Shown: positions 1 through 4,922, numbered from the stretch's first letter. The stretch: DNA of 5,265 nt from Rhodocyclaceae bacterium (GCA_017444505.1 JAFSWK010000021.1:1-5265); one strand, 5' to 3'. The notes: generated from the letters alone by a model not told the origin. Numbers and translations: made by a program.

Positions 1-27
1 CTCACCCGCCATCAGACGGGCGAATAA
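1..27 (+). CDS. Possible C-terminal end of a plus-strand gene
   Basis: Reading frame 1 gives eight residues (LTRHQTGE) and then a TAA stop at 25-27. A strong intrinsic terminator begins 23 bases later, which is what the 3' end of a plus-strand gene should look like. The coding stretch is too short to identify a family, and the other two plus frames stay open past this point, so the reading rests on the stop and terminator arrangement alone. Confidence 0.3.
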   Translation, partial: LTRHQTGE

Positions 28-49
28 ACCGCCGCCGGGTTCGGCCACG

Positions 50-81
50 AAAAAACCGCGCGAACACATCGCGCGGTTTTT
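50..81. terminator. Bidirectional intrinsic terminator
   Basis: A perfect 8-bp GC-rich stem (CCGCGCGA at 56-63 with TCGCGCGG at 69-76) closes a 5-base ACACA loop. It is flanked by six A on the left (50-55) and five T on the right (77-81), so it can work as a Rho-independent terminator in both directions. On the minus strand it lies 39 bases past the stop of the short dsbC-like gene and should end the dsb transcript. On the plus strand it would end the gene whose stop is at 25-27. Confidence 0.9.
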
Positions 82-120
82 ATTTGCCTGCCCCGGGCGC
101 AGCGGCGACCTTGCCTTGCC

Positions 121-624
121 CTAGTTCGCGTTCGCCGCGGCGGTCAGTTCTGCTTCCAGCCGGTTGCCGGGAATGTAGCCGCGAAAACGTTTGCCGTTGG
201 ACAAAAACAGCGCCGGCACGCCGCGGACATTCCACTGCCGGGCCAGCGCGAGGTTGCGCGCGATGACGTCTGATTCACAGCTCGCCTCGGCAGGCGTAAC
301 CGCATTCACCATCCATTCCCGCCAAGTGTGTTCGCGGTCGCGGGCGCACCAGATGTTGTGCGCCTTGCGCTCGGAATCCTTGCCCAGAACCGGCGCGAGA
401 AAGGTGTAGACGGTCACGTTGTCGATGCTCTGCAAATCGCGGTGCAGCCGCTTGCAATAGCCGCAGTTCGGGTCTTCAAAAGTGACCAGCACACGGCTGC
501 CGTCACCGCGCACGGTTTTGATGGCTTGCTCCAGCGGCAGCTCGCCGGACGGCCTGTGCACCAGCCAGATGGCCAGCAACACGAGGGCGACCAGCGCCCA
601 GCGCCAGGACGCTTTTTCCAGCAT
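121..624 (-). CDS. Membrane-anchored DsbC-like thioredoxin-fold protein lacking the dimerisation domain
   Basis: The 167-residue protein begins with an uncleaved-looking hydrophobic anchor (about residues 9-22) and passes directly into a DsbC/DsbG-type catalytic domain (about 29-163). The active site is CGYC at 54-57. A second cysteine pair, Cys93 and Cys116, matches the structural disulfide of DsbC catalytic domains. The cis-proline is Pro137, preceded by Val136 within RGVPALF, as in DsbA, whereas DsbC proteins normally have Thr-Pro. The DsbC N-terminal dimerisation domain is absent. The catalytic domain is about 69% identical by hand count (93 of 135) to that of the upstream dsbC. The ATG at 624 is supported by GGAG (minus strand, 633-636) with an 8-base spacer. 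The gene starts 44 bases after the dsbC stop and is probably co-transcribed with it. It is likely a periplasm-facing thiol-disulfide oxidoreductase. Whether it isomerises, oxidises or reduces cannot be read from sequence. Confidence 0.85.
   Translation of the reverse strand: MLEKASWRWALVALVLLAIWLVHRPSGELPLEQAIKTVRGDGSRVLVTFEDPNCGYCKRLHRDLQSIDNVTVYTFLAPVLGKDSERKAHNIWCARDREHTWREWMVNAVTPAEASCESDVIARNLALARQWNVRGVPALFLSNGKRFRGYIPGNRLEAELTAAANAN
364..480 (-). repeat. Paralogous DNA segment, copy 1 (in the short dsbC-like gene)
   Basis: This stretch is colinear with 957-1073. The two copies share exact matches of 24 bases (364-387 with 957-980) and 23 bases (458-480 with 1051-1073) at the same internal spacing. 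This is a direct repeat caused by gene duplication, and it covers the catalytic-domain coding region around CGYC. Confidence 0.85.
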
Positions 625-668
625 TCAGCGCACTCCACGAAGCCGCTGCGGCAGGCTCGCGGCGGGGT

Positions 669-1436
669 TCATTTTTTCTTCTCCTGCTTTTGCGCCTGCG
701 CCTTGTCCTGGCCGGAAAGCTCCTTGGCCACGGCGGCGAATTCTTCTTCCAGCCGCTCGGCGGGAATATAGCCGCCAATGCGTTTGCCGTTGGCCAGAAT
801 CAGCGTGGGCGTGCCATCAATGCCCAGCTGACGGGCGAGCGCGGCGTTTTGCTCGATGGTGTCCGATTCGCAATCGGCCTGCGCCGGTGTGACCGCTTCC
901 AGAATCCATTTCAGCCAGGCCGTTTCGCGGTCTTGTGCGCACCAGATGTTTTTCGACTTGCGCTCGGAATCCTTGCCCAGCAGCGGCACGAGGAAGGTGT
1001 AGACGGTAACGTTTTCGACCTTCTGCAAATCGCGCTGCAAACGCTTGCAGTAGCCGCAGTTCGGGTCTTCAAAGGTGACGAGGAAACGGCTGCCGTCGCC
1101 GCGTACCATCTTGATGGCATGGTCCAGCGGCAGCTTGGTCGGGATGATGCGGGAAATTTCGTCCAGCCGCTCTTGCGTGATGTCGGTGCGGCTGTCCGTC
1201 TTGATGATGTGGCCGCTGAAAATGTAGGAGAAGTTTTCGTCGGTATAGACCACTTCGCGCGTTTTCAGCACCACTTCATACAAGCCCGGCACGGGCGATT
1301 CTTGCACCGACTCAATCATGTCGCCGGCGCTGATGAAGTCGTTGAAGCGGCGTTTGAGTTCCTCGGCCTTGTCCGCCCAGACCTGCGTAGCGCCCAGCAG
1401 CAAGGCAGCGGCCAGCGCCCATTCTTTCTTCAGCAT
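669..1436 (-). CDS. dsbC: Periplasmic thiol:disulfide interchange protein DsbC
   Basis: A 255-residue protein with a signal peptide (residues 1-21, likely cleavage VWA|DK), an N-terminal dimerisation domain (about 22-95), a linker helix, and a thioredoxin-fold catalytic domain (about 102-236). It has the DsbC-type CGYC active site at 127-130, the structural cysteines Cys166 and Cys189, and a Thr209-Pro210 cis-proline loop (DGTPTLIL), all standard for DsbC. Known DsbC proteins are V-shaped homodimers that reshuffle wrong disulfides in the periplasm and are kept reduced by DsbD, which is not in this window. The protein is somewhat longer than the E. coli enzyme because of a Lys/Gln-rich tail (about 241-255, ending QEKKK). 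The ATG at 1436 follows a GGAGAG ribosome binding site (minus strand, 1443-1448; 6-base spacer). It is the first gene of a two-gene unit with its shortened paralogue. Confidence 0.93.
   Translation of the reverse strand: MLKKEWALAAALLLGATQVWADKAEELKRRFNDFISAGDMIESVQESPVPGLYEVVLKTREVVYTDENFSYIFSGHIIKTDSRTDITQERLDEISRIIPTKLPLDHAIKMVRGDGSRFLVTFEDPNCGYCKRLQRDLQKVENVTVYTFLVPLLGKDSERKSKNIWCAQDRETAWLKWILEAVTPAQADCESDTIEQNAALARQLGIDGTPTLILANGKRIGGYIPAERLEEEFAAVAKELSGQDKAQAQKQEKKK
957..1073 (-). repeat. Paralogous DNA segment, copy 2 (in dsbC)
   Basis: This is the partner of 364-480, in the same orientation, 593 bases away. The exact blocks of 24 and 23 bases could support recombination or gene conversion between the two dsb genes. 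Confidence 0.85.
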
Positions 1437-1460
1437 CAGATTCTCTCCGTAAGTAAAACC

Positions 1461-1477
1461 GCCGACCCCGCGTCGGC
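1461..1477 (-). other. Hairpin in the dsbC 5' leader
   Basis: A perfect 6-bp GC-rich inverted repeat (GCCGAC at 1461-1466, GTCGGC at 1472-1477) has a 5-base loop. On the minus strand it is followed by GGTTTTACTT and then by the dsbC Shine-Dalgarno, 12 bases downstream of the stem. It would lie in the untranslated leader if transcription begins from the -10 box at 1490-1495. The T-run is too short for an efficient terminator. An effect on mRNA stability or translation is possible but not shown. Confidence 0.4.
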
Positions 1478-1489
1478 AACAGGTCGCCC

Positions 1490-1495
1490 ATTGTA
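1490..1495 (-). promoter_or_regulatory. Candidate -10 box of the dsbC promoter
   Basis: Read on the minus strand this is TACAAT, five of six matches to the sigma-70 -10 consensus. It would place the transcript start near 1483 and give a leader of roughly 45 bases before the dsbC ATG. No convincing -35 hexamer lies at 16-18 bases; CTGAAA (minus strand, 1510-1515) is only 14 bases away. Confidence 0.4.
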
Positions 1496-1552
1496 AAGGA
1501 AACCTGCCGTTTCAGACCTGCCCGCCGAGGGCGCACGAGGCATCGCGGGTGT

Positions 1553-1582
1553 CTGGCACGTCTTTTTATTCATGACTACAAT
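1553..1582 (+). promoter_or_regulatory. Promoter of the dinJ-yafQ operon
   Basis: CTGGCA (1553-1558, four of six matches to TTGACA) is followed after 18 bases by TACAAT (1577-1582, five of six to TATAAT). Transcription would begin near 1589, about 25 bases before the antitoxin ATG. The -10 hexamer lies inside the palindromic operator at 1576-1592, so repressor binding would block polymerase directly. Confidence 0.55.
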
Positions 1583-1592
1583 GTAGCTACAA
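1576..1592 (+). promoter_or_regulatory. Palindromic operator of the toxin-antitoxin operon
   Basis: The 17-base element CTACAATGTAGCTACAA holds two interlocked palindromes. CTACA-A-TGTAG (1576-1586) is a perfect 5-1-5 inverted repeat, and GTAGCTAC (1583-1590) is a perfect 8-base palindrome. CTACAA also recurs directly at 1576 and 1587, one helical turn (11 bases) apart. Ribbon-helix-helix antitoxins of the RelB/DinJ family typically bind such repeats to autoregulate their operon. The position over the -10 box and just upstream of the antitoxin gene supports that role. Confidence 0.6.
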
Positions 1593-1613
1593 ACAGCAAA
1601 CAGGAGCGCCACA

Positions 1614-1871
1614 ATGAGAGCCGATGCAGTAGTGCGGGCACGAATCCCCGCCGAGACCAAAGAACGAGCCATGATCGCCTTGGGGCGCATGGGCTTGAGC
1701 GCCTCCGACCTGATCCGCTTGACCTTCCTGCGCGTCGCCGAAGAAGGCCGCGTGCCGTTTGATGTGAGCATACCCAACCGCACCACGCGCAAAGTCATGA
1801 AGGAGCTTGCCGAGGGCAAAGGCAAGACGTTTGACAGCGCCGAGGCGCTGTTTGATGACCTGGGCATCTGA
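1614..1871 (+). CDS. dinJ: DinJ/RelB-family antitoxin of the type II toxin-antitoxin module
   Basis: An 85-residue protein that aligns end to end with E. coli DinJ as I recall its sequence. It has an N-terminal ribbon-helix-helix DNA-binding half (beta strand about 4-11, DAVVRARI; helix region GMGLSASDLIRL at 25-36), then VPFD (48-51), IPN (53-55), and the DinJ-like C-terminal LFDDLGI (79-85). DinJ binds and neutralises the YafQ ribonuclease toxin through its C-terminal half and represses its own promoter through the N-terminal half. The ATG at 1614 follows AGGAG (1602-1606) with a 7-base spacer, a strong site. The toxin gene begins 5 bases after its stop. Expression is probably autoregulated through the operator at 1576-1592. 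Confidence 0.92.
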   Translation: MRADAVVRARIPAETKERAMIALGRMGLSASDLIRLTFLRVAEEGRVPFDVSIPNRTTRKVMKELAEGKGKTFDSAEALFDDLGI

Positions 1872-1876
1872 CGGAC

Positions 1877-2149
1877 ATGCTCACACCGCACCGGCACGGA
1901 CAATTCAAGCGCGACGTGCGCCTTGCCAAAAAACGCGGCAAGGACATGGACAAGCTGCGCACGCTGCTGACCTTGCTCATCAAAGAACGCCCCTTGCCTG
2001 CGCGCTACCACGACCACCCGCTAAAAGGCGACTGGCTGGGTTTTCGTGATGCACACATTGAGCCGGACTGGGTACTAATCTATTGCGTGGATGGAGACAT
2101 CTTGCATCTCGCCCGCACCGGCACGCACGCCGACCTGTTCGACGAATGA
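1877..2149 (+). CDS. yafQ: YafQ-family mRNA interferase toxin
   Basis: A 90-residue RelE/ParE-superfamily protein with near full-length similarity to E. coli YafQ, a ribosome-dependent endoribonuclease that cuts mRNA during translation. The catalytic residues reported for YafQ are all present at a constant offset of three: His47 (YHDHPLKG), His60 and Asp64 (RDAHIEPDW), and His84 (RTGTHADLF). The toxin therefore looks intact and active. Conserved blocks include KKRGKDMDKL (18-27), DWLGFRDAH (52-60) and EPDWVLIY (62-69). The start lies 5 bases after the antitoxin stop and has no Shine-Dalgarno at a useful distance: the GGA at 1873-1875 is one base from the ATG. Translation therefore probably depends on coupling to dinJ, which would keep toxin below antitoxin. 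Confidence 0.92.
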   Translation: MLTPHRHGQFKRDVRLAKKRGKDMDKLRTLLTLLIKERPLPARYHDHPLKGDWLGFRDAHIEPDWVLIYCVDGDILHLARTGTHADLFDE

Positions 2150-2259
2150 CGGCCATGCGGCGCTCGCCGAAAAGCGTCCGTTGCAGACTGTGCATCGTTT
2201 TTCCCGCAAACGCTCGTTGCACAAACACCCGCCGCTGCCGCCTGCTGGCGAAAGCTGAT

Positions 2260-2265
2260 TACAAT
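2260..2265 (+). promoter_or_regulatory. Candidate -10 box upstream of the SpoIIAA-like gene
   Basis: TACAAT lies 34 bases upstream of the ATG at 2300 and would start transcription near 2272. No good -35 hexamer is present; CTGCCG at 2235-2240 is 19 bases away and weak. Read-through from the dinJ-yafQ operon is an alternative, because no terminator is visible in the 150 bases after yafQ. Confidence 0.3.
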
Positions 2266-2299
2266 TCACGACCTCGCTCACCACACGGAGACCGCCGCC

Positions 2300-2653
2300 A
2301 TGATTGCCGCTGACCACTACGACAACATCGTCGCCCTCACCGTCTTCGGGGAGTTCACCCTGGAAGATTTGCAGGAAGTCGAACAGCTCATCGAAGACAA
2401 GCTGCGCTTCATGGGCGCGGTCTATCTGCTCTTTGACCTGCGCGAGATGGCTTCCTTCACGCTGGACGTGGCCTGGGAAGAAGTGCAGTTCAGCCGCAAG
2501 CACGAATACGAAATCGACCGCATCGCGGTCGTCACCCACAATCAATGGCTGAGCTGGAGCGCGTGGATTGCGCAGATTTTCACCGAAACGGACGTGCGCG
2601 TCTTCGACGACCCCGACGACGCCCGCTTCTGGCTCACCGACGGCGGCGCGTAG
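2300..2653 (+). CDS. SpoIIAA-like (STAS-fold, DUF3478-type) protein
   Basis: A 117-residue single-domain protein with the layout of the SpoIIAA-like family. It has an N-terminal strand pair (about 10-17), FTLEDLQEVEQLIEDKL (19-35) as the first helix, a hydrophobic strand YLLFDLREM (42-50), a central RKHEYEIDRIAVVTHNQW segment (66-83), and the terminal VRVFDDPDDARFWL (99-112). These proteins are small, soluble and cytoplasmic with a STAS-type fold. I know of no established biochemical role for the stand-alone bacterial members. The Asp-Ser-Ser-Gly phosphorylation motif of true anti-sigma antagonists is not visible, so a SpoIIAA-like partner switch should not be assumed. The ATG at 2300 has GGAG at 2287-2290 with a 9-base spacer. 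A 119-base gap separates it from the next gene. Confidence 0.75.
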   Translation: MIAADHYDNIVALTVFGEFTLEDLQEVEQLIEDKLRFMGAVYLLFDLREMASFTLDVAWEEVQFSRKHEYEIDRIAVVTHNQWLSWSAWIAQIFTETDVRVFDDPDDARFWLTDGGA

Positions 2654-2714
2654 CCGCCCACGCCGCACTGCGCACCAACGGCAAAACCCCGGCGCAACGC
2701 ATGGCGCAGGAAGC

Positions 2715-2732
2715 CGCACGCCATCGCGTGCG
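2715..2732 (+). other. GC-rich hairpin between the SpoIIAA-like gene and the unknown gene pair
   Basis: CGCACGC (2715-2721) and GCGTGCG (2726-2732) form a perfect 7-bp stem around a 4-base CATC loop. No T-run follows on either strand, so it is not a standard intrinsic terminator. It lies 40 bases upstream of the next start codon and could affect mRNA processing or stability, or have no function. Confidence 0.4.
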
Positions 2733-2772
2733 TGCTCCATTGCGGCGGGGCATCCGTATCACCGGGAATAAC

Positions 2773-3183
2773 ATGCAGGCACAGGAATTGCTGGAAATCG
2801 TTTTGGACGACATGCCCGCAGAGAATGCGCCCACCTTGCTTGCCTTTTTGCAGGAACGGGGCGCGTGCAGCCGTGCCGATGGCTCTCTGGCGGGGGCGAT
2901 GAACGAAACGGAGCCGTGCTGCTTTATTTTTCCGCGCATGAACCTGGGGCGTGAATTGCGCAACTTTTCGGCGCATTTTTATTTTGGCAACGGGACGTGG
3001 GAAGTGTGCCTGCTGTTTCTCCCTGCCTTGCCGGGGATGGATTTTGAGGGCGAGGCGGCATATTTGGCGCCTGTGCGCGAGGTGTGTCAGGAAATGTTTG
3101 CCACATTCCGACCGCGCCGCATCGTGTGCGGCTTTGAGTCAACCATTGAGGATGACATGCGGATTTTTACCATCGGAGAATGA
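2773..3183 (+). CDS. Hypothetical protein (136 aa), first of a coupled pair
   Basis: I do not recognise a family. The protein is acidic to neutral, with no signal peptide or membrane segment evident. It has an N-terminal amphipathic region (1-28, MQAQELLEIVLDDMP...), a TEPCCFIFPR block (46-55), aromatic strands SAHFYFGNGTWEVCLLFLP (66-84), and a C-terminal strand region (RRIVCGFES, 115-123; MRIFTIGE, 129-136), which suggests a compact alpha/beta cytoplasmic fold. The frame is open further upstream, but that part overlaps the SpoIIAA-like gene in another frame. The ATG at 2773, with a modest GGGA at 2764-2767, is therefore the best start. Its stop is one base before the next ATG, and the ribosome binding site of that gene lies inside its last codons, so the two are very likely made together. 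A role such as immunity protein or accessory factor would be a guess. Confidence 0.7.
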   Translation: MQAQELLEIVLDDMPAENAPTLLAFLQERGACSRADGSLAGAMNETEPCCFIFPRMNLGRELRNFSAHFYFGNGTWEVCLLFLPALPGMDFEGEAAYLAPVREVCQEMFATFRPRRIVCGFESTIEDDMRIFTIGE

Positions 3184-3184
3184 C

Positions 3185-4063
3185 ATGCCAGCCAGTACAC
3201 GCGCCCGCGCCGCTGCGCCCAAAGTGACGCTGCGCTTTTGGATGCGCTCTGACCTGGACTGCGTCCATTTTGAACAGGCAATGGGCAGCGGCTGGTTTGA
3301 CTGGGGGAACATGACAAAAAACATCCCGCTGCAAGAATGCCTGTCGGCGCCGATGCTGGCGTTTTGGCAAAAGGCAAATGGCAAGACCACCGTGTACCCG
3401 GAGATTGATTTCAGCGCGCACACGCTCAGGGACACCGAGTTTTACTGCATTTTCCCAAGAAAAGAGTGGCCGCCCACGCTGTCAGCCAATATCGAAGCGT
3501 TTGATAATTATTGCAAGGCTCATTTTGATGCAATTCTTTCTATGGAAATTGAGGCGTTGCTCTGGCCGCTGAAGCGCAAAATCTCGGACACGCTGGAGGC
3601 AAGCGGCTACTCCATGCTGATGGCGGGCGATGTGTGGCGCTTGTTCGATGAAGCGACCAGCGGCGCGTTGCAGCTCGGTGCTTTGGTCGATAAACAAGGC
3701 ACACGCTTGCCAGAGTGCGGCTTTGTCAAATATCCGGTGCTGCCGCTGGAATATGTGGACGATGGCGCCATGAGGCCCGAGAGCGAAGGCTGCGGCTGGC
3801 GCAGCTATAAAGTTGTGCCGCAAAAATTACGCGAATGCGCGCCGGCAGCATTTGCCTTGCACAATCAATATGACAGCTTTGGCTTCCGTCCGCTGATATT
3901 GCGGCGGCAGGCAGTGGAAAAGATGCGGGAACTTGGTATTTCCCGCAAGTTTTTCCTTCAGCATACGCTGGTGCATGGCACGCCGCGCCAAATTCACCAT
4001 CAGGAAATCTGGGAAAAAATCCTGGGCTTCATGCGCCTGAATGAGCACGCGCACTTGTATTGA
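3185..4063 (+). CDS. Hypothetical protein (292 aa), second of a coupled pair
   Basis: I do not recognise a family. The start at 3185 is chosen because GGAG (3175-3178) sits 6 bases upstream and the preceding gene stops at 3183; the frame is open further upstream only inside that gene. The protein appears soluble: no signal peptide, no membrane segment, and many aromatic residues. Visible blocks are WFDWGNM (37-43), TEFYCIFPR (84-92), ALLWPLKRKISDTLEASGYSM (124-144), ECGFVKYPVLPLEYVDD (177-193), a GFRPLILRRQAVEKMRELG segment (233-251), and a His-containing tail (HTLVHG, HH at 271-272, HAH at 288-290). The TE..C.IFPR block resembles one in the upstream protein and may reflect a shared domain. 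Parts of the gene, for example 3481-3540 at about 37% GC by hand count, are clearly more AT-rich than the flanking genes, which could mean horizontal acquisition. Confidence 0.75.
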   Translation: MPASTRARAAAPKVTLRFWMRSDLDCVHFEQAMGSGWFDWGNMTKNIPLQECLSAPMLAFWQKANGKTTVYPEIDFSAHTLRDTEFYCIFPRKEWPPTLSANIEAFDNYCKAHFDAILSMEIEALLWPLKRKISDTLEASGYSMLMAGDVWRLFDEATSGALQLGALVDKQGTRLPECGFVKYPVLPLEYVDDGAMRPESEGCGWRSYKVVPQKLRECAPAAFALHNQYDSFGFRPLILRRQAVEKMRELGISRKFFLQHTLVHGTPRQIHHQEIWEKILGFMRLNEHAHLY

Positions 4064-4180
4064 CGGCATTTTGCATGGCGGGAAATATCCTCACCATCGC
4101 CCGCAGTGAGTTGATTCTGGGCGGGCAGAAAAGCGGCCACTGGCGCGGCGCGTAGTCGCACCAATGGCCAGAAGGCGGCG

Positions 4181-4750
4181 TTATTGCGACTTGTGCAGGA
4201 ATTTTTTGTTGCCGCGTTTGCCTTCATGCGGCTTGTGGCCGTCCGGACGGTGATGCGGGGCGCGGAAAAATTCCTTGTCGAAGACGGCCTTTTGTTCCGC
4301 GCTCAACTGCCCGTAGAACGTTTCCGCCGCCTTGCGCTGCGCCTGCATGGACGCCAGATGCCGCTGCATCTGCGCCTCATGCGCCTGCATCCGTTCCAGC
4401 GCCGTGGCCGGACATTCTTTTTTCCCTTCCGCTGCGGGCGGGCGCATGTTTTGCATCTGTTCGCGCAGCGCGGCGCGGAAGGCTTCCCAGGCGGGCTGTT
4501 GCGCTGCGGTCAGTTGCAGGTGTTCGCCCAGTTTGTCCAGACGATGGCTGCCTTTTTTCCATCCGGCGCGTTTGTCGCGGGAAATTTTCGACGAACGCGC
4601 CGTTTCGCAATGTCCGTCCGCCGTGCAGCGTTCGACGCGAATTTGCGATTCATTGATTTGCGTGTCCGCCGCCGGTTGCGCCAGCACGGGCATCGTCAGA
4701 CCCAGCAGCACAGCGCCGGTCAGCAAAGGGGTACGCAGAGACTTTTTCAT
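4181..4750 (-). CDS. Spy/CpxP-like periplasmic LTXXQ-motif protein
   Basis: A 189-residue exported protein with a signal peptide (1-24, cleavage VLA|QP) and a helical body carrying LTXXQ motifs at 80-84 (LTAAQ) and, in degenerate form, at 149-153 (LSAEQ). These are typical of the Spy/CpxP/ZraP superfamily of small all-alpha periplasmic chaperones and stress sensors. Between the motifs is a Met/Gln-rich amphipathic helix (about 92-145). Unusual additions are a Cys42-Cys48 pair (RCTADGHCE), Cys113, and a His/Lys-rich tail (about 166-189, HHRPDGHKPHEGKRG), which could bind metal or make a disulfide. The ATG at 4750 is preferred because AGGAG (minus strand, 4759-4763) lies 8 bases upstream; the in-frame GTG at 4759 overlaps that site. 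The gene is divergent from the response regulator, a common arrangement for a regulator and its target. Confidence 0.8.
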   Translation of the reverse strand: MKKSLRTPLLTGAVLLGLTMPVLAQPAADTQINESQIRVERCTADGHCETARSSKISRDKRAGWKKGSHRLDKLGEHLQLTAAQQPAWEAFRAALREQMQNMRPPAAEGKKECPATALERMQAHEAQMQRHLASMQAQRKAAETFYGQLSAEQKAVFDKEFFRAPHHRPDGHKPHEGKRGNKKFLHKSQ

Positions 4751-4810
4751 GGTGATCACTCCTGTAAGGGGGAAACAGAGGCCGCGAAGTGTTGCCCCGC
4801 GACGGTGCGC

Positions 4811-4816
4811 ATTAGA
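4811..4816 (-). promoter_or_regulatory. Candidate -10 box of the Spy/CpxP-like gene
   Basis: On the minus strand this is TCTAAT, five of six matches to the -10 consensus, giving a leader of about 55 bases. No good -35 hexamer is present at normal spacing, and the -35 region is occupied by the inverted repeat at 4818-4838. That fits a promoter that depends on an activator. Confidence 0.35.
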
Positions 4817-4817
4817 C

Positions 4818-4838
4818 CACTTGCGCCGTCGGCAAGTG
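4818..4838. promoter_or_regulatory. Perfect inverted repeat in the divergent spy-like/ompR intergenic region
   Basis: CACTTGC (4818-4824) and GCAAGTG (4832-4838) are exact inverted copies separated by 7 bases, 21 bases in total. The arms' centres lie 14 bases apart. The element abuts the candidate -10 box of the Spy-like gene on its upstream side, so a dimeric regulator bound here would contact RNA polymerase. OmpR-family proteins more often bind direct repeats, so the ligand may be a different regulator. Confidence 0.45.
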
Positions 4839-4922
4839 TTTCTCGCGTGCGAAAATTTTGCATCGCTGTGTCGCGTTTTGCCGCCCCGATACGATGCGAT
4901 ACAAAACCCGCGCCCGCGCGCC

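Noticed and set aside
690..1496. 268-residue open frame on the plus strand opposite dsbC
   Set aside because: It is antisense to a clear dsbC with signal peptide and active site; the open frame follows from the GC-rich third positions of that gene.
1436..2017. 193-residue open frame on the minus strand across the toxin-antitoxin promoter and dinJ
   Set aside because: It runs antisense through the recognisable dinJ, part of yafQ and their promoter, and shows no family features.
2150..2299. Small gene or terminator in the spacer after yafQ
   Set aside because: No reading frame with a ribosome binding site and no stem followed by T-run is visible; only a candidate -10 box is supported.
2075..2740. 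221-residue open frame on the minus strand
   Set aside because: It is antisense to the end of yafQ and the whole SpoIIAA-like gene, which has a good ribosome binding site and family pattern.
2545..2772. Upstream extension of the 136-residue protein
   Set aside because: The extension overlaps the SpoIIAA-like gene and reads as an Arg/Ala-rich shadow; the ATG at 2773 is a better start.
2951..3184. Upstream extension of the 292-residue protein
   Set aside because: It overlaps the 136-residue gene in another frame, and the ATG at 3185 has a well-spaced GGAG.
3185..4063. Assignment of the 292-residue protein to an immunity-protein family
   Set aside because: The aromatic-rich, soluble character and the neighbourhood are suggestive, but no family motif could be matched with confidence from sequence alone.
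4099..4169. Inverted repeats (GCCCGC/GCGGGC at 4099-4126 and GGCCACTGG/CCAATGGCC at 4135-4169) as terminators between the convergent genes
   Set aside because: The loops are 16-17 bases, one stem has a mismatch on the plus strand (a G-T wobble on the minus), and no T-run follows on either strand.
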